Positions 17,637 to 24,069 of a DNA stretch of 24,401 nt are shown in pieces. Location: assembly GCA_021827245.1 (NCBI GenBank), contig JAKAWN010000042.1:1-24401 (forward strand). Reading direction: 5' to 3'. The position numbers and the translations under genes were made by a program. The DNA comes from Acidobacteriota bacterium. GTDB taxonomy: Bacteria; Acidobacteriota; Terriglobia; UBA7540. Each line of letters opens with the position of its first letter. The stretch's first letter is position 1. The notes beneath the pieces are model-generated. The model saw nothing but the letters and a program-made list of their open reading frames with translations, was not told the origin of the DNA and did not search any database.

Positions 17637-18034
17637 GTTTTCTTGGTAAGTTTGGGATCTTCCTCTGATAACCCATTGAGGCAAATGTCGTTTGCTGCCA
17701 ACTGTGCACTTTTTCAATTTTTAATTTTCTATTTCTACTTTGAGAAAGCCCGCTGGTTCTAAGCCATTATAAAATCGCAGTCGCGCTACCGGGCCGGGAC
17801 CCCTTTTTTTGAGCTCGCCTGCAAAGTGCCACGTAGGGCGTGACATCCAAAGCCAACCGCTTGGGCCGGATCGAACCGATGCAACTTGGCGGCGAATCCA
17901 CTTTCCGCTGTTGAGCGCTTGGGCTCCCGCATGGAAGACAACCGCTGCAGCCCCTGCAGCGTCGCGACCGTTCATTTCGCCACAGCACATTGTTCCCGTT
18001 AGCCTGAACAGCGAATATTTCGTGAACATATCTC
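17637..18034. other. Gap downstream of drmC
   Basis: Nothing certain on the plus strand. No terminator-like hairpin with a U-tract was seen after drmC. The minus strand carries an open frame described separately (17721-18041). Confidence 0.4.
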
Positions 18035-18041
18035 TTGACAT
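17721..18041 (-). CDS. Hypothetical small protein, divergent from the recombinase module
   Basis: Open minus frame of 106 codons from ATG 18041, or 84 from an internal ATG at 17975. Text such as AAVVFHAGAQALNSGKWIRR, then HFAGELKKRGPGPVARLRFY, then NGLEPAGFLKVEIEN reads like real protein, and third codon positions are G/C rich. No family recognised, no signal peptide or membrane helix. If the longer start is used, its ATG overlaps the -35 box of the divergent small-protein gene, so the two would share control. No good ribosome site at either start. Could be real, a remnant, or chance. Confidence 0.3.
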   Translation of the reverse strand: MSRDMFTKYSLFRLTGTMCCGEMNGRDAAGAAAVVFHAGAQALNSGKWIRRQVASVRSGPSGWLWMSRPTWHFAGELKKRGPGPVARLRFYNGLEPAGFLKVEIEN

Positions 18042-18064
18042 ACTTACTTAGCGTCAAGTAAGAT
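18035..18064 (+). promoter_or_regulatory. Sigma-70-like promoter of the recombinase module
   Basis: TTGACA at 18035-18040 and TAAGAT at 18059-18064, with an 18-base spacer. The -10 box ends six bases before the ATG at 18071, so transcription probably begins at or near the start codon and the message would be leaderless; no ribosome site precedes the ATG. The clearest promoter in the window. Confidence 0.65.
18043..18062. promoter_or_regulatory. Palindrome over the recombinase-module promoter, candidate operator
   Basis: Perfect 7-bp inverted repeat CTTACTT (18043-18049) and AAGTAAG (18056-18062) with spacer AGCGTC. It fills the promoter spacer and half the -10 box, so a bound protein would block RNA polymerase. 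TTGACAT is also directly repeated on either side (18035 and 18066). Confidence 0.5.
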
Positions 18065-18070
18065 ATTGAC

Positions 18071-18256
18071 ATGAAGAAAAACCCCCACGCGACGGCTTTA
18101 GGGAAGCTTGGCGGCAAGGCACGAGTACGCAAGACCACAGCGGAAGAGCGCAAGGCCTGGGCTCGCCTTGGCGGGTTGGCCCGCGCCAAGAGCCATTCCA
18201 AACAGCAACTCACAAAATGGGCAAAGATGGGCGGACGCCCTCCCAAGAAAGGTTAG
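18071..18256 (+). CDS. Small Gly/Lys-rich KGG-type basic protein
   Basis: 61-residue, strongly basic protein made of imperfect repeats of the form (A/G)-x-LGG-x-AR: LGKLGGKARVRK at 10-21, ARLGGLARAK at 31-40, and KMGGRPPKKG at the end. The closing GGRPPKK resembles an AT-hook core (GRP flanked by basics), suggesting minor-groove DNA binding; this is inference. It lies nine bases before the serine recombinase, under one promoter with a palindrome, so it may be the autoregulator or a DNA-architecture partner of the recombinase. It has no ribosome site and appears leaderless. Small GG-repeat proteins beside resolvases occur on mobile elements, but I know no assigned function. Confidence 0.65.
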   Translation: MKKNPHATALGKLGGKARVRKTTAEERKAWARLGGLARAKSHSKQQLTKWAKMGGRPPKKG

Positions 18257-18265
18257 GCAAACCAC

Positions 18266-18883
18266 ATGAAACGTGCGGCTATCTACGCCAGGGTCAGCAC
18301 TCACAATGGGCAGAATCCCGAAATGCAGCTCAATGAGGTTCGGGCTTACTGCGAGCGGCGCCAGTGGGCGATTGCCGGAGAATACGTTGACACGGGAATC
18401 AGTGGCTCGAAAGAGCATCGGCCGGCGCTGGACCGGCTGCTCGTGGATTGCCGCAGGCGAAGAGTCGACGCTGTAGTCGTATACCGTTACGATCGCTTTG
18501 CGCGCAGTGTGCGCCAGCTGGTTAATGCGCTGGAGGAGTTCCGTTCCCTGGGGATCGACTTTGTGAGCTTGCACGAGGGAGTGGACACTTCAACGCCGAA
18601 CGGGCGCTTGGTCTTCGGCATCTTTGCCTCGATTGCGGAGTTTGAAAGGGAGCTAATCCGAGACCGGGTGCGGTCAGGCCTCGCAGCGGCGAAAGCAAGA
18701 GGCAAGCAGTTAGGCCGACCGCGGGTGGCTGTTGACGAGTTGAAGATAGCTGAACTGCGTTCCGAGGGCCGAGGCTGGAAAGCGATTGCCGCCGAGTTGG
18801 GAGTTGGCGTGGGGACCGTGCTTCGCGCCGCTGAGCAGTCAGACCTAAGGGTTCAAAAAACCTCTCTAAATCCCCTCTCATAA
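18266..18883 (+). CDS. Serine recombinase (resolvase/invertase family)
   Basis: Site-specific recombinase of 205 residues, the normal size for small resolvases/invertases. The N-terminal catalytic domain has AIYARVSTHNGQNPEMQL with nucleophile Ser11, then DTGISGSKEHRPALDRLL, YRYDRFARS, and GIFASIAEFERELIRDRVRS with the conserved E-R-x-x-I-x-x-R arginines. The C-terminal helix-turn-helix is at about 165-190 (LRSEGRGWKAIAAELGVG). All expected catalytic residues are visible, so it looks functional. The start follows the small basic protein by nine bases with an AAGGTTAGG stretch overlapping that gene's end. It probably acted in moving or resolving the island. Confidence 0.93.
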   Translation: MKRAAIYARVSTHNGQNPEMQLNEVRAYCERRQWAIAGEYVDTGISGSKEHRPALDRLLVDCRRRRVDAVVVYRYDRFARSVRQLVNALEEFRSLGIDFVSLHEGVDTSTPNGRLVFGIFASIAEFERELIRDRVRSGLAAAKARGKQLGRPRVAVDELKIAELRSEGRGWKAIAAELGVGVGTVLRAAEQSDLRVQKTSLNPLS

Positions 18884-18960
18884 GTACCGTGTTTTCAGTA
18901 CGCAATTTGCCTGTTTCGTGGGTTCAGCAAACAAGTGTTTATTGAACACAAAAACCTCTC
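18856..18960 (+). repeat. Short direct repeats and a palindrome just after the recombinase, candidate recombination site
   Basis: AAAAACCTCTC occurs at 18856-18866 (inside the recombinase 3' end) and again at 18950-18960. Between them is GTGTT-tattg-AACAC at 18935-18949, a 5-bp palindrome. Serine recombinases often act at sites next to their own gene, so this may be a res/att-like site; weak evidence. Confidence 0.25.
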
Positions 18961-18996
18961 AGCAACCTCAAAGGGTACATATCCGGTTAGCTTGGT

Positions 18997-19065
18997 GATT
19001 CCGATGAAGGTGGTCAGTGATTCCGATTTGATCCCGGTCACTTGTTCCGACGCGAAGGCGGTCAG
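18997..19065. repeat. Left-end repeat array of the IS21-like element
   Basis: Three ~22-bp units at 18997-19017, 19018-19041 and 19044-19065, consensus GATTCCGAnntnAnnCCGGTCAG. They match the right-end units in inverted orientation and are probably IstA binding sites. Confidence 0.75.
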
Positions 19066-19333
19066 GGTCGGAGCGAAGCGACGCTAGCGCTTTTATGGTG
19101 CTTGAAGTGACCGGGATGGGTCAACTGGAATCTGATTTGGGTTTCATTTTTGTCCTTTCCTGTTGATCTCGATCAGCCGCCGGCGCGGTGGGAATGTGGG
19201 TCCCGACTGGGTCGGGATCCAAGCCCGGTGGGAAGAGGGGGAAACTTGGTTTTTGAGTTTCCCACGCTTTCCACGGGGCGTCATTTCCACGGCGCTTTCG
19301 CCTCTCGTCTTGCTCGGAGCGGAGCGACGCAGG
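19066..19333. other. IS-internal non-coding stretch after istB
   Basis: 268 bases between the left repeat array and the istB stop. Open frames here are shadows with no ribosome site. A short palindromic stretch around 19200-19220 (gggTCCCGAC-tgg-GTCGGGAtcc) could be the istB transcript terminator. Confidence 0.4.
19204..19218. terminator. Possible hairpin downstream of istB
   Basis: CCCGAC-tgg-GTCGGG is a perfect 6-bp stem with a 3-base loop (TCCCGAC/GTCGGGA adds a seventh pair). It lies about 115 bases past the istB stop; no U-tract. Confidence 0.35.
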
Positions 19334-20086
19334 TTACGACTCCGAACCGCGGCGCTTTTTGCGCATGGATTCACCGCGCATTTCGATGCGGTGGGCGTTG
19401 TGCACCAGGCGGTCCAGGATGCTATCCGCCAGGGTTGGATCGCCGATCTGCTCGTGCCACTTGGCGACCGGCAGTTGGCTGGTCAGAATTGTCGAGCGCA
19501 TCTGATAACGGTCCTCACAGATTTCCAGGAAGTCCCGGCGTTCGGTGTCGGTCAGGGGTGCCATCACCCAGTCGTCTACCACCAGCGCGTCGATACGGGC
19601 CAACCGGCCCAGCAGCGTGCGCAGACTGCCATCGGCTCGTGCCAGGGCCAGATCGCGAAACAATTGGGTGGCCCGCGTATAGAGGGCTGAGAATCCATCC
19701 CGGCAGGCCTTTTCGGCCAGCGCGCAGGCGAGAAAACTCTTGCCGATTCCCGTGGGTCCCAGCAGAAAGATATTCTGATGCTCACGGACCCAGACCGAGT
19801 CCTGGGTGAGGGAACGCAGGAGTGCGCGGTCCAGGCCGCGGGGTGTGCGAAAGTCAATGTCCTCCACCGAGGCCCGATGCCGGAGCTTGGCCTTGGCCAG
19901 CCGGCGCTTCAGAGCGTGATTCTGTTTCCAGTTCCACTGTTGATCGACCAGCAAGGCAAACCGCTCCTCGAAGCTCAGCTCTCGAATTCCCTCCTGCTGA
20001 GCGGCATCGGACTGCGCCCGAAAGGCTTCCGCCATGCCCTCGAGGCGCAGGGCGTGCAACTTCTCCAGGGTCTGTTGATTCAACAT
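19334..20086 (-). CDS. istB: IS21 helper ATPase IstB
   Basis: AAA+ ATPase of 250 residues that assembles with and stimulates the IstA transposase (DnaC-like fold). The true start is ATG 20086, preceded by AGGAGGAG; the frame extends upstream to 20221 into istA but without support. Visible: N-terminal MLNQQTLEKLHALRLEGMAE, Walker A GPTGIGKS at 110-117, Walker B LVVDD at 168-172, and the sensor-like ILTSQLPVAKWHEQIGDPTL segment typical of IstB, then DSILDRLVHNAHRIEMRGES. Length is normal. The istA stop is 28 bases upstream, so the two are co-transcribed. Confidence 0.96.
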   Translation of the reverse strand: MLNQQTLEKLHALRLEGMAEAFRAQSDAAQQEGIRELSFEERFALLVDQQWNWKQNHALKRRLAKAKLRHRASVEDIDFRTPRGLDRALLRSLTQDSVWVREHQNIFLLGPTGIGKSFLACALAEKACRDGFSALYTRATQLFRDLALARADGSLRTLLGRLARIDALVVDDWVMAPLTDTERRDFLEICEDRYQMRSTILTSQLPVAKWHEQIGDPTLADSILDRLVHNAHRIEMRGESMRKKRRGSES

Positions 20087-20114
20087 CCGTTCTCCTCCTA
20101 ATTGGTCTAATGGG

Positions 20115-21662
20115 TTACTGCGCCCTCGGCGTGTCCGAGGGGTCGAAATAAAATGCGCCACGAAGGTTCTCATGCTCAAGCGGCGGCCGGGGCTCCGGCG
20201 CTTCCAGCGGCTGGCGGTCAAGCCCGCGTTCCAGGATCGACTTCACACTCCGGTAAGAGCAGGTTCCGGTCGAAACGGCTCGCCTCGCGGCCGCCTCCAG
20301 GCGCTCGCTGGAGTATCGCTGGCCCAGGCGCAGAATCCCCAGGCAGGAACGATAGCCCATCTCCGGATGGGGCTTACTTTCCAGGATGGCGGCGAACAAC
20401 TGTGCCGTGGCCGGCCCCACCGACTGCGCCCAACCGAGCAGACGCGAGGGTGGCCAAGCCAGATGCTGCTGATGGCTCTTCGGACGGTGCTCGGAAACCG
20501 TGGTGGCCTGATACGCCTGGCGGCTGCGCGGGTGGGAAGCGACCCGTTCGCCCCGGTGGAAGATCTCCACGGTTGTCAGCGTCGCCCGAATCTCCACCAG
20601 TTGCCCGGTCAGCGTGTAGGGCACACTGTAGTAATGGCGGTCAAACTCGATGTGATAGTCGATGTTGACGCGGGCCTTGGACCACTCGTGGAACTCATAG
20701 CGCTCCCGGGGCAGCGGCCCCAGGGCCGGCCGGTCCAGTTCCTGAAACAAGCTGGCCCGGCAGCCCGGGCGCTTGCGAAAGGGACGATGGTTGAGCTTGT
20801 CCAGTAATTCCCGGATCGCCTGGTTGAGTTCAGCCAGGCTGAAGAACTTGCGATGCCGCAATGCCGCCACGATCCACCGCTCGACCACCAGCACGCCCGA
20901 CTCCACCTTGGCCTTGTCGCGGGGTTTATAGGGCCGCGTGGGCAGTACGCCCACGCCGTAGTGCATGGCCAGTTCGTGATACGTCCGGTTCAAGTCGGGC
21001 TCGTAGCGGCAGGCGCGTTTTACACCGCTGCGGGTATTGTCGGGGATGACCAGCTTCGGGACGCCTTGAAAAAATTCGAAGGCGCGGATGTGGGAGCCAA
21101 TCCAGTTCTCCAGTTCCTGGCTGGCGGTGGCTTCCGCGTAGGTGTAGTTGCTGGCTCCCAGCACAGCCACAAAGATTGAGGCCGGCCGCTCGGGCCCGCC
21201 CTTGGGATCGTGAAGGGGAATGGTGTCCCCGGCATAATCGACGAAGAGCTTTTCGCCTGCCTTGTGCTCCTGGCGCAGCACCACGTCCAGTTGCTGCCGC
21301 CACTGTTGGTAGAGTTCACAAAACCGGCTGTAGCCATAACCCTCCGGGTGGGCCTGACGGTACTCTTCCCAGACCAACTGCAGGGTCAGATGCGGATGTC
21401 GTTGGAGTTCTTCGTGGAGTTGCGGAAAGTCGGGCTTGGGCTTGCGGCTTTCGTAGACGCGCCGTGGGCTTCCCCCGAACAAAGCCGCTTCCAGCTGGCG
21501 ATCATCCCAGCCTTCCGGCAGCGGCCAGGTGACCCCCGCCGCCTGGGCGCGTTTCAGATACTCGTAAACAGTCCCGTGTCCGATCGAGCAACTGCGGGCG
21601 ATCTGCCGCTGCCCCAATCCCAGTTCGTATCGCAGACGCAGGACTTCTTTCAGCTTTCGCAT
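20115..21662 (-). CDS. istA: IS21 transposase IstA
   Basis: DDE/RNase H-fold transposase of 515 residues from ATG 21662 (AAAAGG site six bases upstream; a TTG seven codons earlier also fits the frame). N-terminal helix-turn-helix: LRLRYELGLGQRQIARSCSI. The catalytic core shows Asp142 in KLFVDYAGDTIPL, Asp208 in KLVIPDNTRSG and Glu254 in KAKVESGVLVVERW, the expected DDE spacing for IstA. The C-terminal Mu-transposase-like barrel follows (VNIDYHIEFDRHYYSVPYTL). Length is normal, no frameshift, so the enzyme looks intact. It binds the 22-bp repeats at the element ends. Confidence 0.96.
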   Translation of the reverse strand: MRKLKEVLRLRYELGLGQRQIARSCSIGHGTVYEYLKRAQAAGVTWPLPEGWDDRQLEAALFGGSPRRVYESRKPKPDFPQLHEELQRHPHLTLQLVWEEYRQAHPEGYGYSRFCELYQQWRQQLDVVLRQEHKAGEKLFVDYAGDTIPLHDPKGGPERPASIFVAVLGASNYTYAEATASQELENWIGSHIRAFEFFQGVPKLVIPDNTRSGVKRACRYEPDLNRTYHELAMHYGVGVLPTRPYKPRDKAKVESGVLVVERWIVAALRHRKFFSLAELNQAIRELLDKLNHRPFRKRPGCRASLFQELDRPALGPLPRERYEFHEWSKARVNIDYHIEFDRHYYSVPYTLTGQLVEIRATLTTVEIFHRGERVASHPRSRQAYQATTVSEHRPKSHQQHLAWPPSRLLGWAQSVGPATAQLFAAILESKPHPEMGYRSCLGILRLGQRYSSERLEAAARRAVSTGTCSYRSVKSILERGLDRQPLEAPEPRPPLEHENLRGAFYFDPSDTPRAQ

Positions 21663-21758
21663 GGACAACCTTTTCGTTGGCAATGTGGATACCCTCCACT
21701 TTCCAGTGGAGCCTCATTGCCGGCCTTGTTGTCCAGCGTCCTTCGCCCTGTGGAAATC

Positions 21759-21920
21759 GTTCCGAAATGATCCCGGTCAGCGTTCCGGAAGACGGCCCAA
21801 TCTGACCGGCTTGAAATCGGAATGACTGCCCGGCTTTATCTCGGAATCCCGCCCGGCTTCATTTCGGAATGCTGACCGGGGTGACCTCGGAATGCTGCCC
21901 ACCTTGCCCCGGAATCCCCA
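21759..21920. repeat. Right-end repeat array of the IS21-like element
   Basis: Five inverted-orientation units at 21802-21823, 21826-21847, 21849-21870, 21872-21893 and 21895-21920 (starts every 23-24 bp), consensus CTGnCCGGnnTnAnnTCGGAAT. One further unit in the opposite orientation lies at 21759-21780 and matches the second left-end unit closely. Confidence 0.82.
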
Positions 21921-22094
21921 ACAGCTGCATCCCGGTGCAGGCTTTGCCTCATCCGCATACGTACGGGCGCAGACAGAACGCTCCAGTTCTGGACCAATGG
22001 CGACCTAAGTGCCATCACCGAAGGAAACGACGAGATCATGGCTGGTCTCATGGATATGAATGTGCAACTCGAACAGGTGAACGCGCAGCAGTGA
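21921..22094 (+). pseudogene. 3' fragment of an unidentified gene abutting the IS
   Basis: Immediately right of the IS, one plus frame is open from 21921 to a TGA at about 22092-22094 and its last ~38 codons read like genuine protein: TLQFWTNGDLSAITEGNDEI then MAGLMDMNVQLEQVNAQQ. No start or ribosome site lies between the IS and this text, and the left IS flank does not supply a matching 5' part. Probably a gene tail left after IS insertion plus deletion. Family unknown. Confidence 0.35.
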
Positions 22095-22137
22095 CTTTCA
22101 CTGAGGTGGCTATGGTGGTTGCTCGACTAGTCTCTTC

Positions 22138-23253
22138 CTAAGGTGCCTTCAACTGAGTGATGAACCATTCGAAGACCGCGAGGAATTTCTCAAGCTTCTT
22201 TCCTTGTTTGAGTTCTGCGAGCCTAAAGCCCGGATACTTATCAAGCTGGTCTTCAGCGATCTTTTCATCTAGTGGGAGGCTATTGATTCGGTCAAGCAAT
22301 TCCTTTCTTTTACCCAAAGAGTCAAAAGGCGGTTTTCCCGGAAGCGCTCCGAAGCAAATGTAAGCCTTTCCCCCAGTGGAAACTTGAAAGAATTGGTAAT
22401 TCTTCCCGGAGTGGAGGATTTGGGGAACGAAGGAACCGCTCGTTTTTCCCCTCCCCCAATAAACGAAACGGGGGCGTTTGCTGCCCCAATCGAGGAGTTT
22501 CTTCGCAATAACCACGTCTTCAGACGACGAATCCTGTCGAAGCTTTTCGGAGAAACGGTCCCAGTCCCATTTTGTGCCTTTGGGAAGAACACCCGCACTC
22601 TGTCCGATCACACGTGGCACCAGGACCTTTGAATTCGTACCTACATATTGGTGAATCTCCACCGCAAAAACCTCAGCAGGGTCCATCTGTTCGTTCAGGA
22701 ATTCTACAATCCGTTGGAGTTCCGGTGGTATCACATCAGCAACGAAGAGTAAGCGAATTCTGCCAGCTTGCAGATTGGTTTTGACCGCTTGCCAGAAGGC
22801 CCGAGTGTCCAATTCCTTCCCTAAGAAGACGCGCAGCACTTCATCACTATCGCGGCCCCGACCCTCACAAGTTTTCTCCAGCCAATCTTGAACAGATTCG
22901 GCTGGCCAATACAGCTTTGCGTTAGCAGCATAGTCAAGCATCTGTCCCACGATTTCACGGCGAATTTGCGTGTTTTCACTGCGCTTCACTTCTACAATAG
23001 TCGGCACGCCCTCTTGGTCCAGAAATAAGTGGTCAACAGCCCACCTGCCGGAGCCATTCTCCTCAGACAGGACGGGAACCTCTCTTGAAACGAAGAGCCA
23101 TCTTCTCGGGCTCTCAGGGTTAATCTGATCTCCCGCCAGCAGATCCTGATGGTCCGCCAGGAGGTCCTGAAGAACCTTCTCCGAGTCGTACGACTGCTCT
23201 TTCATTTTCTCAAGATCTGTTCCATTCTGGATGACGTAGATGCTGCCGGGCAT
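22138..23253 (-). CDS. PD-(D/E)XK nuclease-superfamily protein (NucS/DUF91-like)
   Basis: 371 residues from ATG 23253 with a GAGGAGG site eight bases upstream. The nuclease core is in the N-terminal third: VDHLFLDQEGVPTIVEVKRS gives Asp74 and Glu88-x-Lys90 (the D...ExK metal site), and REIVGQMLDYAA gives Gln104-xxx-Tyr108 (the QxxxY motif of RecB/NucS-like nucleases). The remaining ~250 residues are not recognised; they contain a second compact domain (FVYWGRGKTSGSFVP ... YQFFQVSTGGKAYICF) that may sense a ligand or bind DNA. Third gene of a co-directional minus-strand set with the CHAT-like peptidase and the small membrane protein, 125 bases after the peptidase. Probably a defence effector; DNA repair is the alternative. 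Confidence 0.8.
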   Translation of the reverse strand: MPGSIYVIQNGTDLEKMKEQSYDSEKVLQDLLADHQDLLAGDQINPESPRRWLFVSREVPVLSEENGSGRWAVDHLFLDQEGVPTIVEVKRSENTQIRREIVGQMLDYAANAKLYWPAESVQDWLEKTCEGRGRDSDEVLRVFLGKELDTRAFWQAVKTNLQAGRIRLLFVADVIPPELQRIVEFLNEQMDPAEVFAVEIHQYVGTNSKVLVPRVIGQSAGVLPKGTKWDWDRFSEKLRQDSSSEDVVIAKKLLDWGSKRPRFVYWGRGKTSGSFVPQILHSGKNYQFFQVSTGGKAYICFGALPGKPPFDSLGKRKELLDRINSLPLDEKIAEDQLDKYPGFRLAELKQGKKLEKFLAVFEWFITQLKAP

Positions 23254-23264
23254 AGGGAACGCCT

Positions 23265-23276
23265 CCTCGTTCGAGG
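23265..23276. promoter_or_regulatory. Palindrome overlapping the nuclease ribosome site
   Basis: CCTCG-tt-CGAGG. On the minus strand its second arm is the first part of the GAGGAGG ribosome site of the nuclease gene, so pairing would mask initiation. Could also be a protein operator. Short, so chance is possible. Confidence 0.35.
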
Positions 23277-23315
23277 TAAGAATTGTGTTCGAATTGCTTA
23301 GTCTGCCTCTTTAGC

Positions 23316-23350
23316 ATTGCGTTTTTTCTTGGGTTACCAGAAAACGCAAT
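23316..23350. repeat. 10-bp perfect inverted repeat between peptidase and nuclease genes
   Basis: ATTGCGTTTT (23316-23325) and AAAACGCAAT (23341-23350) with a 15-base spacer. It lies 29 bases beyond the peptidase stop and 63 bases before the nuclease start. No U-tract follows on the minus strand, so an operator or attenuator between the two genes is as likely as a terminator. Confidence 0.55.
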
Positions 23351-23378
23351 CCGTTAACAAGAGACAATCCAAATTCAA

Positions 23379-24005
23379 TCATAGATCAGTGGACTTTGCC
23401 GGAATGGAAACGTACCGATAATAGGGCGGTTTCGATTTGCGAAAATAGGCATTGAATTGAACGTCGAATATTGAGGTGATATCGCGCAGGGTTTGACGGA
23501 TGGTCTCTGATTGCATCACCCGTTCGTTGCACCTGAAAGCAAGAACATAAAATGAAGACCACGCAAGTGCAGCGTCAGCAAAGTCAACATCATTTGCTGG
23601 CCCAATCACGGAATAACATTTCGATTTTTCCAGTAAAGGAACCGCAAATGCCTTGCGGACGCCCGCGCAAGCAGAAACGAACAACCTGCGCTTATCAAGA
23701 TATGGCGTCACTATAGCTGCCAAGTCAGGAAAACTAATCTCATCGTTTCTGAAGGCTAGGCCTTTTCTATCCTCGGTACCATGACATGCAAGGTGAAGAT
23801 ACCGAAAACGGGATCGAACAAATTCTTTGAGCAGCGGTTCAAGTCGCACACGGCTGCTGAAATAGTGATACTCAAACTTCTTGTTAATAAGATTTAGGAT
23901 TTCGGAAATTGCGCTTCCTTCTCTGCGGCCCTTCTTCTCATCTTTTCGCGTAGTTGATTCAATTATGAATACGGACGGCGTTGTTCCACCTTCAGTTCTG
24001 CTCAC
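23379..24005 (-). CDS. CHAT/caspase-like peptidase-domain protein
   Basis: Small clan-CD-type protease candidate, 208 residues from GTG 24005, which has a perfect AGGAGG site five bases upstream; the frame is open to a TTG at 24089 inside the previous gene but without a comparable site. The strand-loop RYLHLACHGTEDRKGLAF carries His75 (ACHG) and the later strand RRLFVSACAGVRKAFAVPLL carries Cys113 (SACAG), the classic His/Cys dyad layout of CHAT domains. Then comes YSVIGPANDVDFADAALAWS, as in CHAT substrates loops. There is almost nothing outside the protease domain, so recognition must come from a partner. In bacteria such proteases activate or kill by cleaving partner proteins during defence. 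Neighbours: membrane protein upstream, nuclease downstream. Confidence 0.72.
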   Translation of the reverse strand: MSRTEGGTTPSVFIIESTTRKDEKKGRREGSAISEILNLINKKFEYHYFSSRVRLEPLLKEFVRSRFRYLHLACHGTEDRKGLAFRNDEISFPDLAAIVTPYLDKRRLFVSACAGVRKAFAVPLLEKSKCYSVIGPANDVDFADAALAWSSFYVLAFRCNERVMQSETIRQTLRDITSIFDVQFNAYFRKSKPPYYRYVSIPAKSTDL

Positions 24006-24069
24006 GACTTCCTCCTGATTACCGTCCACTTGTTGCGCCGGATCGAAAAAAGCAGGCGCGACTTCTCCT

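Larger units (their letters stand above)
18993..21920 (-). mobile_element. IS21-family insertion sequence, apparently complete
   Basis: About 2.93 kb. The ends are TGGTGATTCCGATGAAGG at the left and, on the opposite strand, TGGGGATTCCGGGGCAAGG at the right; both start with TG and continue into GGTGG(T/G)CAG. Inside are istA and istB on the minus strand in the standard order. Both ends carry several copies of a ~22-bp repeat. Flanks TTAGCT (before 18993) and ACAGCT (after 21920) match in four of six bases, so a clean target duplication is not proven. Both genes are open, so it may be active. Confidence 0.88.

Noticed and set aside
17830..17940. tRNA-like text on the minus strand (GGTTCGATCC)
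   Set aside because: The T-loop-like string is present but no acceptor stem or anticodon arm could be fitted around it.
19150..21770. Several 100-220-codon plus frames across the IS
   Set aside because: GC-rich antisense shadows of istA and istB, which carry full motifs.
21802..21920. Evenly spaced 22-bp repeats resembling a small CRISPR array
   Set aside because: The 1-2 base gaps leave no spacers; the units are IS-end transposase sites matching the other end.
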